Positions 6,988 to 12,970 of a DNA stretch of 12,970 nucleotides are shown here, one piece after another. The position numbers and the translations under genes are program-made. Positions within the stretch are counted from its first letter, which is position 1. Each line of letters starts with the position of its first letter. Source of the stretch: Bacillota bacterium. GTDB taxonomy: Bacteria > Bacillota > UBA4882 > UBA8346. Location: assembly GCA_003501365.1 (NCBI GenBank), contig DNPP01000411.1, positions 1 through 12,970 on the forward strand. Reading direction: 5' to 3'. The notes beneath the pieces are model-generated. The model ran no database searches. It was not told the origin of the DNA and was given only the letters and a program-made list of their open reading frames with translations.

Positions 6988-7094
6988 CCAACAACTCACC
7001 TCCTCTGTCCTATTATGATTCAAAAGTAATCAAAGCATAGCTGCATTCTTTTACCTGATTTTTGCTTCTCTGCCATCCTTTGGCTAGCTATCTT

Positions 7095-7113
7095 CTAATC
7101 GCAAATTGATTAG
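7095..7113. promoter_or_regulatory. Dyad CTAATC-N7-GATTAG, possible operator of the metal regulator
   Basis: Perfect 6-bp inverted arms (7095-7100 and 7108-7113) separated by 7 nt, in the 173-nt divergent region and 47 nt upstream of the MntR-like ATG. Autoregulation by a dimeric winged-helix repressor would fit; it does not match the known B. subtilis MntR box, so this is an inference. Confidence 0.35.
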
Positions 7114-7160
7114 CATAAACTAAAAATAAACCAACGAATAAATGAAATGAGGATTAGTCC

Positions 7161-7649
7161 ATGGTAAAAGATATGATTTTAACTGCCAGTATGGAAGATT
7201 ATCTTGAGATGTTCTACCGGATTGTAATTAAACAAAATTATATCCGTCCGGTGGATCTTTCCAAAGCCGTTCAGGTTCGGCCATCATCAGTCACCCGAAT
7301 GATCCAAAAGCTTGATGAAACTGGATTTATAACCTACCAAAAATATCGAAATATTGCCCTGACAGATAAAGGCCTTCGTTATGGATGTTTTTTAGTTTGG
7401 CGCGATGAAACCCTCAAAAATTTTTTGCACCTCTTGAAATCCAATACCGCCGTCGCCGAACAAGTTGAGGGAATTGAACACTATATCACGCCGCCCACTG
7501 TTAAGGTTTTTTCCCATCTAGTCACCTATTTCAGCCAATATCCCGAACATTTGAAAGCACTGGAACAACTCCAGCAAGAAAGCGCCTACCCGGATCGTGA
7601 GGATCTGACTAAACTACACGCCTGGCTCTTTCGGCATGAATCTCAATAA
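7161..7649 (+). CDS. mntR: MntR/DtxR-family metal-dependent transcriptional regulator
   Basis: A 162-residue regulator, slightly longer than B. subtilis MntR (142). The N-terminal winged helix (about 9-75) contains SMEDYLEMFYRI, the recognition segment VRPSSVTRMIQKLDETGF (39-56) and KYRNIALTDKG (61-71). The dimerisation domain follows (about 76-160) with VEGIEHYI (102-109). There is no SH3-like third domain, as in MntR rather than DtxR. By alignment, the B. subtilis MntR metal ligands Asp8, Glu11, Glu99, Glu102 and His103 correspond to Asp13, Glu16, Glu103, Glu106 and His107, but the His77 position is Asp82 (GAT, 7404-7406). Family members repress metal uptake genes or activate efflux genes when loaded with Mn2+; no transporter is adjacent here. 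ATG at 7161 has a GAGG SD 8 nt upstream. The symbol is by family; the regulated metal is uncertain. Confidence 0.82.
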   Translation: MVKDMILTASMEDYLEMFYRIVIKQNYIRPVDLSKAVQVRPSSVTRMIQKLDETGFITYQKYRNIALTDKGLRYGCFLVWRDETLKNFLHLLKSNTAVAEQVEGIEHYITPPTVKVFSHLVTYFSQYPEHLKALEQLQQESAYPDREDLTKLHAWLFRHESQ

Positions 7650-7699
7650 CAATAACTGCCTTCCGAGCAATAAAATTTCAAACACCCGCCTCCCTTTAT

Positions 7700-7728
7700 T
7701 CGACATGTGTCCCAAAATGTAGTATATT
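7700..7728 (+). promoter_or_regulatory. Sigma-A-type promoter upstream of uppP
   Basis: TCGACA (7700-7705, 5 of 6 to TTGACA), a 17-nt spacer and TATATT (7723-7728, 5 of 6 to TATAAT). Start would be near 7735, giving a leader of roughly 128 nt before the uppP ATG. The leader contains a weak GCCC/GGGC stem (7751-7754 with 7779-7782) followed by TTTTATTTT, which could be a poor attenuator. Confidence 0.5.
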
Positions 7729-7811
7729 TAATGATAATTAACTTTATTTGGCCCTCCAAACTTCAGCACAGCTTCAGCGGGCTTTTATTTTGATGCGCAA
7801 ATGGGATTATT

Positions 7812-7840
7812 TTGGTTTTTTTGCGTTTATGTGAGATACT
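7812..7840 (+). promoter_or_regulatory. Possible second uppP promoter
   Basis: TTGGTT (7812-7817), 17-nt spacer, GATACT (7835-7840) preceded by TG one base upstream. Each box is a modest match, and the predicted start would leave only a few bases before the SD. Weaker candidate than the one at 7700. Confidence 0.25.
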
Positions 7841-7862
7841 ATTAAAACAAGGAGTGTATTTC

Positions 7863-8654
7863 ATGACTGTATTTCAGGCTTTTATACTGGGACTTGCCCA
7901 GGGCTTAGGAGAATTTCTGCCGATCTCCAGTTCCGCTCATCTGATCCTTATCCCTTGGTTTTGGGGGTGGCATGACCCCGGGTTAACTTTTGATGTGGCT
8001 TTACATATTGGGACATTACTGGCAGTAATCGCTTTCTTTTGGAAAGATTGGCTGCTCTTGATCGGGCATGGACTCGGAAATGGGCTCAAGACCAAAGAAG
8101 GACGCATGTTCTGGTTTATCGTGGCGGCATCGATTCCCGGCGCCCTGGTTGGCGCATTATTAGAATCTGCTGCCGAAACCAGTTTTCGTAATCCGGTTAT
8201 TATCGCAGTGATGTTGTTGGTAATGGGGATACTGCTTTACTTGGCTGACCGCTATGGAGCCAAACGTCAATCCAGTGAATCGGTTTCATTGGGTCAGAGT
8301 CTTATGATCGGTATTTCCCAAGCCTTTGCAATCATCCCAGGTGTCTCGCGATCCGGAATTACGATTGCCAGCGGCTTATTTCTGGGACTTACCCGCGAAG
8401 ATGCGGCCCGTTTTTCTTTCCTGTTATCAACTCCGATTATTGCAGGAGCCGGCATTTTGAAACTGCATCATCTCTCTCCGAGCGCGATTACCACTCCGTT
8501 CCTGGTGGGATTTATCACTTCGGCAGTGGTAGGATTTTTGGTCATCGGTTTCTTGCTTCGCTGGCTGCGTCGGAAGAGTTTTTTACCTTTCGTTTGGTAT
8601 CGCGCTATACTGGCTGTTGCGATTCTAATGATGTTTTGGATCCGTAGAGCATAA
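7863..8654 (+). CDS. uppP: Undecaprenyl-diphosphatase (BacA/UppP family)
   Basis: A 263-residue polytopic membrane enzyme that dephosphorylates undecaprenyl diphosphate to the monophosphate lipid carrier used in wall polymer synthesis; extra copies can give bacitracin resistance. The active-site segments are visible: AQGLGEFLPISSSAHL (12-27) with the QxxxE pair Gln13 and Glu17 and His26, and IIPGVSRSGITIASGLFLG (157-175) with Arg163. Also typical are TREDAARFSFLLSTPIIAGAG (177-197). Length is normal. The start is ATG at 7863 with AAGGAG 8 nt upstream; the in-frame ATG at 7812 would add 17 residues and has no SD. It is followed by a strong bidirectional terminator. The neighbouring MntR-like gene is 213 nt upstream, so probably separately transcribed. 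Confidence 0.95.
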   Translation: MTVFQAFILGLAQGLGEFLPISSSAHLILIPWFWGWHDPGLTFDVALHIGTLLAVIAFFWKDWLLLIGHGLGNGLKTKEGRMFWFIVAASIPGALVGALLESAAETSFRNPVIIAVMLLVMGILLYLADRYGAKRQSSESVSLGQSLMIGISQAFAIIPGVSRSGITIASGLFLGLTREDAARFSFLLSTPIIAGAGILKLHHLSPSAITTPFLVGFITSAVVGFLVIGFLLRWLRRKSFLPFVWYRAILAVAILMMFWIRRA

Positions 8655-8687
8655 TTGAAATAACGTACCTTAAACCGTTTCCTTTAT

Positions 8688-8735
8688 AAACAAAACCGGA
8701 AGGTCATCCGACTACCAGACCTTCCGGTTTTGTTT
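8688..8735. terminator. Bidirectional terminator between uppP and the RND operon
   Basis: AAACAAAACCGGAAGGTC (8688-8705) and its exact reverse complement (8718-8735) form a perfect 18-bp stem with a 12-nt loop. Each arm ends in a T-rich tail on its own strand (TTTTGTTTG), so it can stop transcription from uppP and from the convergent RND gene, whose stop is 29 nt away. Confidence 0.9.
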
Positions 8736-8764
8736 GTCTTTAGTTATTGGATATTTCTCTTGAT

Positions 8765-11700
8765 TTAATAAGCCACATCTTTTCGAGTCTTTTTAAGAAA
8801 GCGCCTTTGAACGCCATCAATAATGGTATAAACGATCGGCACCACAATCAGGGTCAATAACATCGAGACTGTAAGCCCGCCTATCAAACCCCATCCCAAT
8901 CCATTCTTAAGGCTTGAACCGGCCGAATTAGCCATTGCTATCGGCAACATACCTAAAATCATCGTCAGGGTTGTCATTAAAATCGGACGCAACCGCTCTT
9001 TTCCGGCCTCCAGCAGAGCCTCGCGAACTCCCGCTCCGTCTTCCCGGGCCTTGTTTGCAAAGTCGACCAATAAGATAGCGTTTTTACTTACCAAGCCGAT
9101 CTCCATGATGATACCTAAAATACTAAACACATTCAATGAATTCATCGTTAAAGCCAAAGCCCAGAGTGAACCGATAATGGCCAGCGGCACTGAGAATAAA
9201 ACGATAAATGGGTAGATAAATGAATTATAAAGGGCAGCCATAATCAAATAGACAAATATGATGGCGGCAAACAAAGCCAAACCCAGACTTGAAAATGACT
9301 CCGCCATATTCTTGATACTTCCGGAGTAAACTAATTTAACACCCGAAGGTAATTTCTCCTTCTTAATCACCCTATCGAAATCCTGGGAAATTGAACCGCT
9401 GGGACGGCCGATAGCTTGCGAACTCACGGTAATCGAATAATTTCGGTTATACCGTTCAACCTTGGTTGGTCCCAGTGTATGCTTAAAAGTGGCAAATTGT
9501 TTTAAAGCGATTGATTGCCCTTGACTATTGGTAAGCATAATATCCCCAATATCAGAGGTCCGGTTACGGCTCTCTTCATCTAAAATAATCCGGGTATCAT
9601 ATTCGTTTCGATCGCTATCACGGAATGAATAGGTTGTATCTCCCGCTAAATCCACACTTAAAGCCGATCCTACTTCAGCCATTGTCAGGCCTAAAGAGGC
9701 CATTTTCTCGCGGTCAATTTGGATTTGCCGCTCAGGATTTCCGGCATTTGAGGATAACTGGACATCAGCGGTTCCCGGGATGGTTTGCATGACTCTTTTG
9801 ACAATAGCCGCCCCCTGGGCCACACTCTTCCAGCTATCGCCGGTTACCATCAGCTGGATTGGCGCTTGACCACCGCCAAAAGAACTTGTGATACTGACAT
9901 GGCCTTTAACGCCGGGGAGGCCTGCCATCATCGCTTTTGCTTCCATCATCATTTCATCGACCGTTTTAACCCGTTTATTTACAGCTATGCTCGTTACGGA
10001 TATTACGGCATTATTCGGCGAACTCGACAATGAGAACCCCGCCGAGGCACTTCCGACGGTGGCCATAATTTTTTCAGTCTCCGGCATTTTCATTAGAAAC
10101 CGTTCCACTTTCCGGGTAACCTGATCGGTCTGCTCAAGTTTAATGCCCTGGGGAAGTTCCAATGATACCGTATACTGGCCTTGGTCGTTACCGGTGGCCA
10201 TAAACTCGGAACCGATAAACCCTGCCGGTATCAACAAAATACTGATAAAGAAAAGTGCGGCGGCAATCAACAACACTGACAAACGGTGCTCCAGGCTCCA
10301 TTTTAATACATAAAGATAATCTTTGGTGAAGCTTTCAAAAAAGCGCTCAAACCACCTGCCAAAGCGGGCCATCAGTGAATTTCCTTTGAGATTTTGCAAC
10401 CTTGTAAACCTGGATGCCAGCATCGGAGTCAGCGTAAATGATACGAAAAGGCTCATCAACGTTGCAAAGACAATCACCAGGGAAAACTGTCGGATCATAC
10501 CGCCGACCATCCCGGAAACCATTGACAATGGTAAATAAACCGCCACGTCAACCAAGGTGATGCTGAGAGCGGTAAAACCGATTTCATTTCGGCCGTTTAG
10601 AGCCGCTTCGTCCTTAGCTTCTCCCCTTTCCAGATGGCGGTGGATATTCTCCAAAACAACGATGGAGTCATCGACCAAAATTCCTATGGCCAAGGATAGC
10701 GCCAGTAAGCTAAGCATGTTCAAGGAAAAACCGAAAACCCACATTCCAATCATTGTAGAAACTAAAGAGGCCGGGATGGCAACCATTACGATTAACGCAT
10801 TTCGGATGCTATGCAAGAAAACCAGCATAATCCCAGCCACCAATATAATGGCGATCATTAAATCCTCTTTGACCGCATTGGCGGAGTTGACCGTATACTC
10901 AGAGGTATCACTGGCTATATAAAATTGCAAATTAATATTGGAGTATTGAGCTGATAACTCTTTGAGTTTCCGGCTAACCAAACTAGACATCTCCACGGCA
11001 TTGGCATCGGTTTGTTTGGTAACCATCAGTCCTAAAGAGTTCTTCCCGTTAACCCGGTTAATCGTGGAAGTATCTTTAATGCTATCGGCTATTACAGCCA
11101 CGTCCTTAAGCCGGATATCCCCGCCATCCTTTGAATGTCCAATAATTAGTTCCCGTAAACCATTTAGACTATCGATATTTCCGGCAAGGCGGATGGTATA
11201 CTGGAGATCCTGATCCTTCACAGTCCCGGTCGGAGCATCCAGATTAGCTGCAGCGATAGCCGCTTTAATTCCGGTAATTGATAATCCGTAAGCTTTCATT
11301 TTACTGGAATTGACAAAAATCCTAATTTCCTGCTCCGCACCGCCGGTAAGAGTAACCTGACCCACTCCGGGGACCTGACTCAAAGCCGGACTAATTTGTT
11401 TATCAACCAAACGGTACAACTTTTTATCCGATAAATTACTGGTTACGCCCATACGTAAAACAGGCATATCGCTGGTTGAAAATTTCATTAATATCGGAGT
11501 CTCAATTCCATCCGGTAAACTGGATATCACCTGGTTCACTTTTCGTTGGGCATCCTGCAAAGCGAAACTGATATTCGTACCCTGTTTATAAGCAATGTTA
11601 ACCAGCGAAATCCCTTCTGAGGAAGTTGATTGCAGCGAATCAATTCCGTCCAAGGTGGCGACGCCGTCTTCAATCTTCCGAGTCACCGTAGACTCTACTT

Positions 11701-11872
11701 CATTAGCCGCGGCGCCGGTATATTGGGTAATAATGAATATATTGGGCATTTCGATATTCGGAATTAATTCATATTTTAGCTGCGCATATCCAAAAATCCC
11801 CAACAAGGCTAATACCATAAACACGACGATAATAAATATCGGGCGTTTGATTGAGAGCTCAGTAATTGTCAT
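8765..11872 (-). CDS. RND-family efflux transporter permease (HAE/AcrB-like)
   Basis: A 1035-residue proton-driven RND pump with the standard layout: TM1 at about 11-30, first porter region (31-335), six helices (about 337-490), TM7 (about 530-550), second porter region (551-855) and five final helices (about 862-1018). The N-terminal motif ELSIKRPIFIIVVFMVLALLG is typical of the family's start. The proton-relay residues are present: Asp401-Asp402 in GILVDDSIVVLENI (TM4) and Lys930 in EIGLVSKNAILLVDFA (TM10). Family motifs RPILMTTLTMILGMLPIA (962-979) are also intact. ATG at 11872 has AAGGAG 8 nt upstream. It is 17 nt downstream of the adaptor gene. B. subtilis SwrC is a Gram-positive relative in type. 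Substrates cannot be predicted. Confidence 0.94.
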   Translation of the reverse strand: MTITELSIKRPIFIIVVFMVLALLGIFGYAQLKYELIPNIEMPNIFIITQYTGAAANEVESTVTRKIEDGVATLDGIDSLQSTSSEGISLVNIAYKQGTNISFALQDAQRKVNQVISSLPDGIETPILMKFSTSDMPVLRMGVTSNLSDKKLYRLVDKQISPALSQVPGVGQVTLTGGAEQEIRIFVNSSKMKAYGLSITGIKAAIAAANLDAPTGTVKDQDLQYTIRLAGNIDSLNGLRELIIGHSKDGGDIRLKDVAVIADSIKDTSTINRVNGKNSLGLMVTKQTDANAVEMSSLVSRKLKELSAQYSNINLQFYIASDTSEYTVNSANAVKEDLMIAIILVAGIMLVFLHSIRNALIVMVAIPASLVSTMIGMWVFGFSLNMLSLLALSLAIGILVDDSIVVLENIHRHLERGEAKDEAALNGRNEIGFTALSITLVDVAVYLPLSMVSGMVGGMIRQFSLVIVFATLMSLFVSFTLTPMLASRFTRLQNLKGNSLMARFGRWFERFFESFTKDYLYVLKWSLEHRLSVLLIAAALFFISILLIPAGFIGSEFMATGNDQGQYTVSLELPQGIKLEQTDQVTRKVERFLMKMPETEKIMATVGSASAGFSLSSSPNNAVISVTSIAVNKRVKTVDEMMMEAKAMMAGLPGVKGHVSITSSFGGGQAPIQLMVTGDSWKSVAQGAAIVKRVMQTIPGTADVQLSSNAGNPERQIQIDREKMASLGLTMAEVGSALSVDLAGDTTYSFRDSDRNEYDTRIILDEESRNRTSDIGDIMLTNSQGQSIALKQFATFKHTLGPTKVERYNRNYSITVSSQAIGRPSGSISQDFDRVIKKEKLPSGVKLVYSGSIKNMAESFSSLGLALFAAIIFVYLIMAALYNSFIYPFIVLFSVPLAIIGSLWALALTMNSLNVFSILGIIMEIGLVSKNAILLVDFANKAREDGAGVREALLEAGKERLRPILMTTLTMILGMLPIAMANSAGSSLKNGLGWGLIGGLTVSMLLTLIVVPIVYTIIDGVQRRFLKKTRKDVAY

Positions 11873-11889
11873 ATTGGTTTCTCCTTATA

Positions 11890-12768
11890 TTAATTCGCTA
11901 CCTTGACCTTTGCTCCATCCATCAGATTGGTTTGCCCCAAGGTTACCACGACTTCTCCTTCTGATAGTCCCTGCAAAACCACTAAATTTGTGCCCACTTC
12001 CTGGCCGGTAACAATGTTTCGCAACCGAGCGACTCCATTTTCTATTACATATACTTGGGGATTTGTGGTATCATCTTCCACCAACGCGCTTCGAGGAATG
12101 ATGATCCCGTATTGTACAGAATGGGTATAGAAATTCGCAGTAGCAAACATGCCGGCTTTCAAAGGATATTGTTTGCTGTTGGGCAGTTTGATTTCAACCG
12201 GGTAAGTATGAGCCTCATCCGCCTTCTGGCTAATGCTGCCGATAGTCCCCTGGAATTTAACATTGGGATAAATCTCGGTAATAATTGACACCGAATCCCC
12301 CAGTTTTAGTTTGAAGACATCCGCCTCGCCCACATTCACCTTTAGTTTCAAGGTTGAAATATCAATGACATTAGCAACTTCGGTTCCCGAATTGAGCATC
12401 ATTCCAACCGTAGCCGGTACTTCGGTAACTATCCCGGCGATAGGGGAAGTAACTTTACCTAAATCATCAAAGATCTCAACCAGGTTTTCGCCCGGATACA
12501 CATAATCGTTAACCTTAACCAAAACTCTGGTTACTCGGCCCTGAATCCCGGATACCACCGTTACATCGTTATTGGCGGCAGTGGTCCCTACCAAGCTAAA
12601 GTTGTCGCTTACGCTTTGTTTCGAAACCTTCTCTACCGAAACTGCAGTCTCAGTCAAAGGTTTTTGATGCATTTTAGCAGCCATTTTGGCCTTATTGTTA
12701 AATAAAACAAATGCCATTGCTGCGATAATAACCACTACAATCATTAAAACCGTGAACTTTTTCAACAT
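11890..12768 (-). CDS. RND periplasmic-adaptor/membrane-fusion protein without alpha-helical hairpin
   Basis: Adaptor of the downstream RND pump. At 292 residues it is shorter than usual (about 350-400). Residues about 5-24 form an N-terminal membrane anchor or uncleaved signal; there is no lipobox Cys. Two lipoyl half-motifs follow: VSGIQGRVTRVLVKVNDYVYPG (about 72-93, described in part) ending VEIFDD, and TSPIAGIVTEVPATVG (107-122). They are joined directly at residues 102-106, where most adaptors insert a coiled-coil hairpin. A beta-barrel region (about 138-215, with LKAGMFATANF at 203-213) and a membrane-proximal region (220-292, with IIPRSALVEDD) complete it. ATG at 12768 has AAAGGGG upstream. 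Family call is firm; consequence of the missing hairpin is inferred. Confidence 0.9.
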   Translation of the reverse strand: MLKKFTVLMIVVVIIAAMAFVLFNNKAKMAAKMHQKPLTETAVSVEKVSKQSVSDNFSLVGTTAANNDVTVVSGIQGRVTRVLVKVNDYVYPGENLVEIFDDLGKVTSPIAGIVTEVPATVGMMLNSGTEVANVIDISTLKLKVNVGEADVFKLKLGDSVSIITEIYPNVKFQGTIGSISQKADEAHTYPVEIKLPNSKQYPLKAGMFATANFYTHSVQYGIIIPRSALVEDDTTNPQVYVIENGVARLRNIVTGQEVGTNLVVLQGLSEGEVVVTLGQTNLMDGAKVKVAN

Positions 12769-12799
12769 AAAATCCCCTTTCGTCTGAAGCTATGCACAG

Positions 12800-12805
12800 A
12801 TTATA
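12800..12805 (-). promoter_or_regulatory. Possible -10 box upstream of the adaptor gene
   Basis: A perfect TATAAT on the minus strand, 31 nt upstream of the adaptor ATG, between the mini-ORF stop and the gene. No -35 or extended TG is visible, so it may be chance in AT-rich DNA. Confidence 0.25.
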
Positions 12806-12814
12806 TGATACAAG

Positions 12815-12856
12815 CTAAGAATTATGTTCCTCACCGACTTGGTAATCCGCTTGCAT
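12815..12856 (-). CDS. 13-codon mini-ORF with strong SD (possible leader peptide)
   Basis: ATG at 12856 preceded at 7 nt by GGAGG (within GGAGGTGAGGAG), encoding MQADYQVGEEHNS and a TAG stop 46 nt before the adaptor ATG. The SD is as good as any in the window. It could be a regulatory leader peptide, the remnant of a lost gene's start, or a chance frame. No clear attenuator hairpin follows it. Confidence 0.3.
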   Translation of the reverse strand: MQADYQVGEEHNS

Positions 12857-12887
12857 CTCCTCACCTCCAAAACAAATCGTCAATGTG

Positions 12888-12970
12888 TTAACTTAATTTT
12901 GAAAAGACTTTTTTGATATTTTCAAAAGACACTGCCAACTCAATTAGATCTTCATCCGCTAAACAGGATA
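12888..12970 (-). CDS. 3' end of an upstream gene, possibly a MarR-type regulator (partial)
   Basis: An open frame enters from the right edge and reads SCLADEDLIELAVSFENIKKVFSKLS before a TAA at 12888-12890. It is a short amphipathic helical tail of the kind that ends many MarR-family regulators (an L-x-x-E-D-L-x-E-L pattern), and a regulator upstream of an RND operon would be usual. Only 26 codons are visible, so both the frame and the family are tentative. Confidence 0.45.
   Translation of the reverse strand, partial: SCLADEDLIELAVSFENIKKVFSKLS

Noticed and set aside
7011..7020. CATAATA resembling a sigma-F/G -10 upstream of the small ORF
   Set aside because: Transcription from it would start inside the Shine-Dalgarno, and no matching -35 is present at normal spacing.
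7731..7745. ATGATAAT resembling half of a Fur box
   Set aside because: Only one half-site is present; the second half does not match, and the sequence is simply AT-rich.
7751..7790. GCCC/GGGC stem with T-rich tail as the terminator of the metal regulator gene
   Set aside because: Only four consecutive pairs over a 24-nt loop, and a better promoter lies upstream of it at 7700; mentioned only as a weak leader structure.
10557..10922. Plus-strand open frame of 121 codons
   Set aside because: Antisense to the conserved TM4 region of the RND pump; low-complexity translation and no SD.

Overview
The window looks like a chromosomal segment of a Bacillota (Firmicutes) bacterium with moderate G+C. 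The gene order acpS – NAD(P)HX repair gene – alr is common in that phylum, Shine-Dalgarno sequences are strong (AAGGAG, GGAGG), and several genes start with TTG. I cannot name the genus. No rRNA, tRNA, CRISPR array, insertion sequence or phage gene is visible. Most genes lie on the minus strand; only the MntR-like regulator and uppP lie on the plus strand.

Left part (1–4852, all minus, read right to left): an FMN nitroreductase, then cheR, acpS, a bifunctional NAD(P)HX epimerase/dehydratase, alanine racemase (alr) and a small lipoyl-like domain protein, closed by a hairpin terminator at 33–67. From cheR onward the genes are 37 nt apart or less, and the last three junctions touch or overlap, so cheR-acpS-nnr-alr-lipoyl is probably one transcript. 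The lipoyl-like protein has Gln where the modified lysine should be.

Middle part (4853–7160, minus): a polytopic PMT-type (GT39-like) membrane glycosyltransferase whose reading frame breaks near its 3' end. The apparent C-terminal domain continues in the +1 frame and has its own SD and TTG. An in-frame (TATCAC)5 microsatellite encodes an Asp-Ser repeat. Upstream is a 60-codon hydrophilic ORF with a strong SD and its own terminator.

Right-middle part (7161–8760, plus): an MntR/DtxR-type metal regulator with one metal-ligand position changed (His to Asp), then uppP (undecaprenyl-diphosphatase, lipid-carrier recycling). An 18-bp perfect inverted repeat forms a bidirectional terminator between uppP and the convergent efflux operon.

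Right part (8765–12970, minus): an RND-type efflux operon, with a short membrane-fusion protein followed by a 1035-aa RND transporter. The fusion protein lacks the alpha-helical hairpin that normally reaches a TolC-type channel, and no outer-membrane-factor gene is visible. Upstream are a 13-codon mini-ORF with a strong SD and the 3' end of another minus-strand gene, possibly a MarR-type regulator.

The genes mostly serve the cell envelope (D-alanine supply, lipid-carrier recycling, lipid-linked sugar transfer, efflux) plus housekeeping. I do not see a clear new multi-gene system. The best leads are the hairpin-less adaptor, the altered MntR metal site, the lysine-less lipoyl domain, the broken or recoded glycosyltransferase, and the two tiny ORFs.
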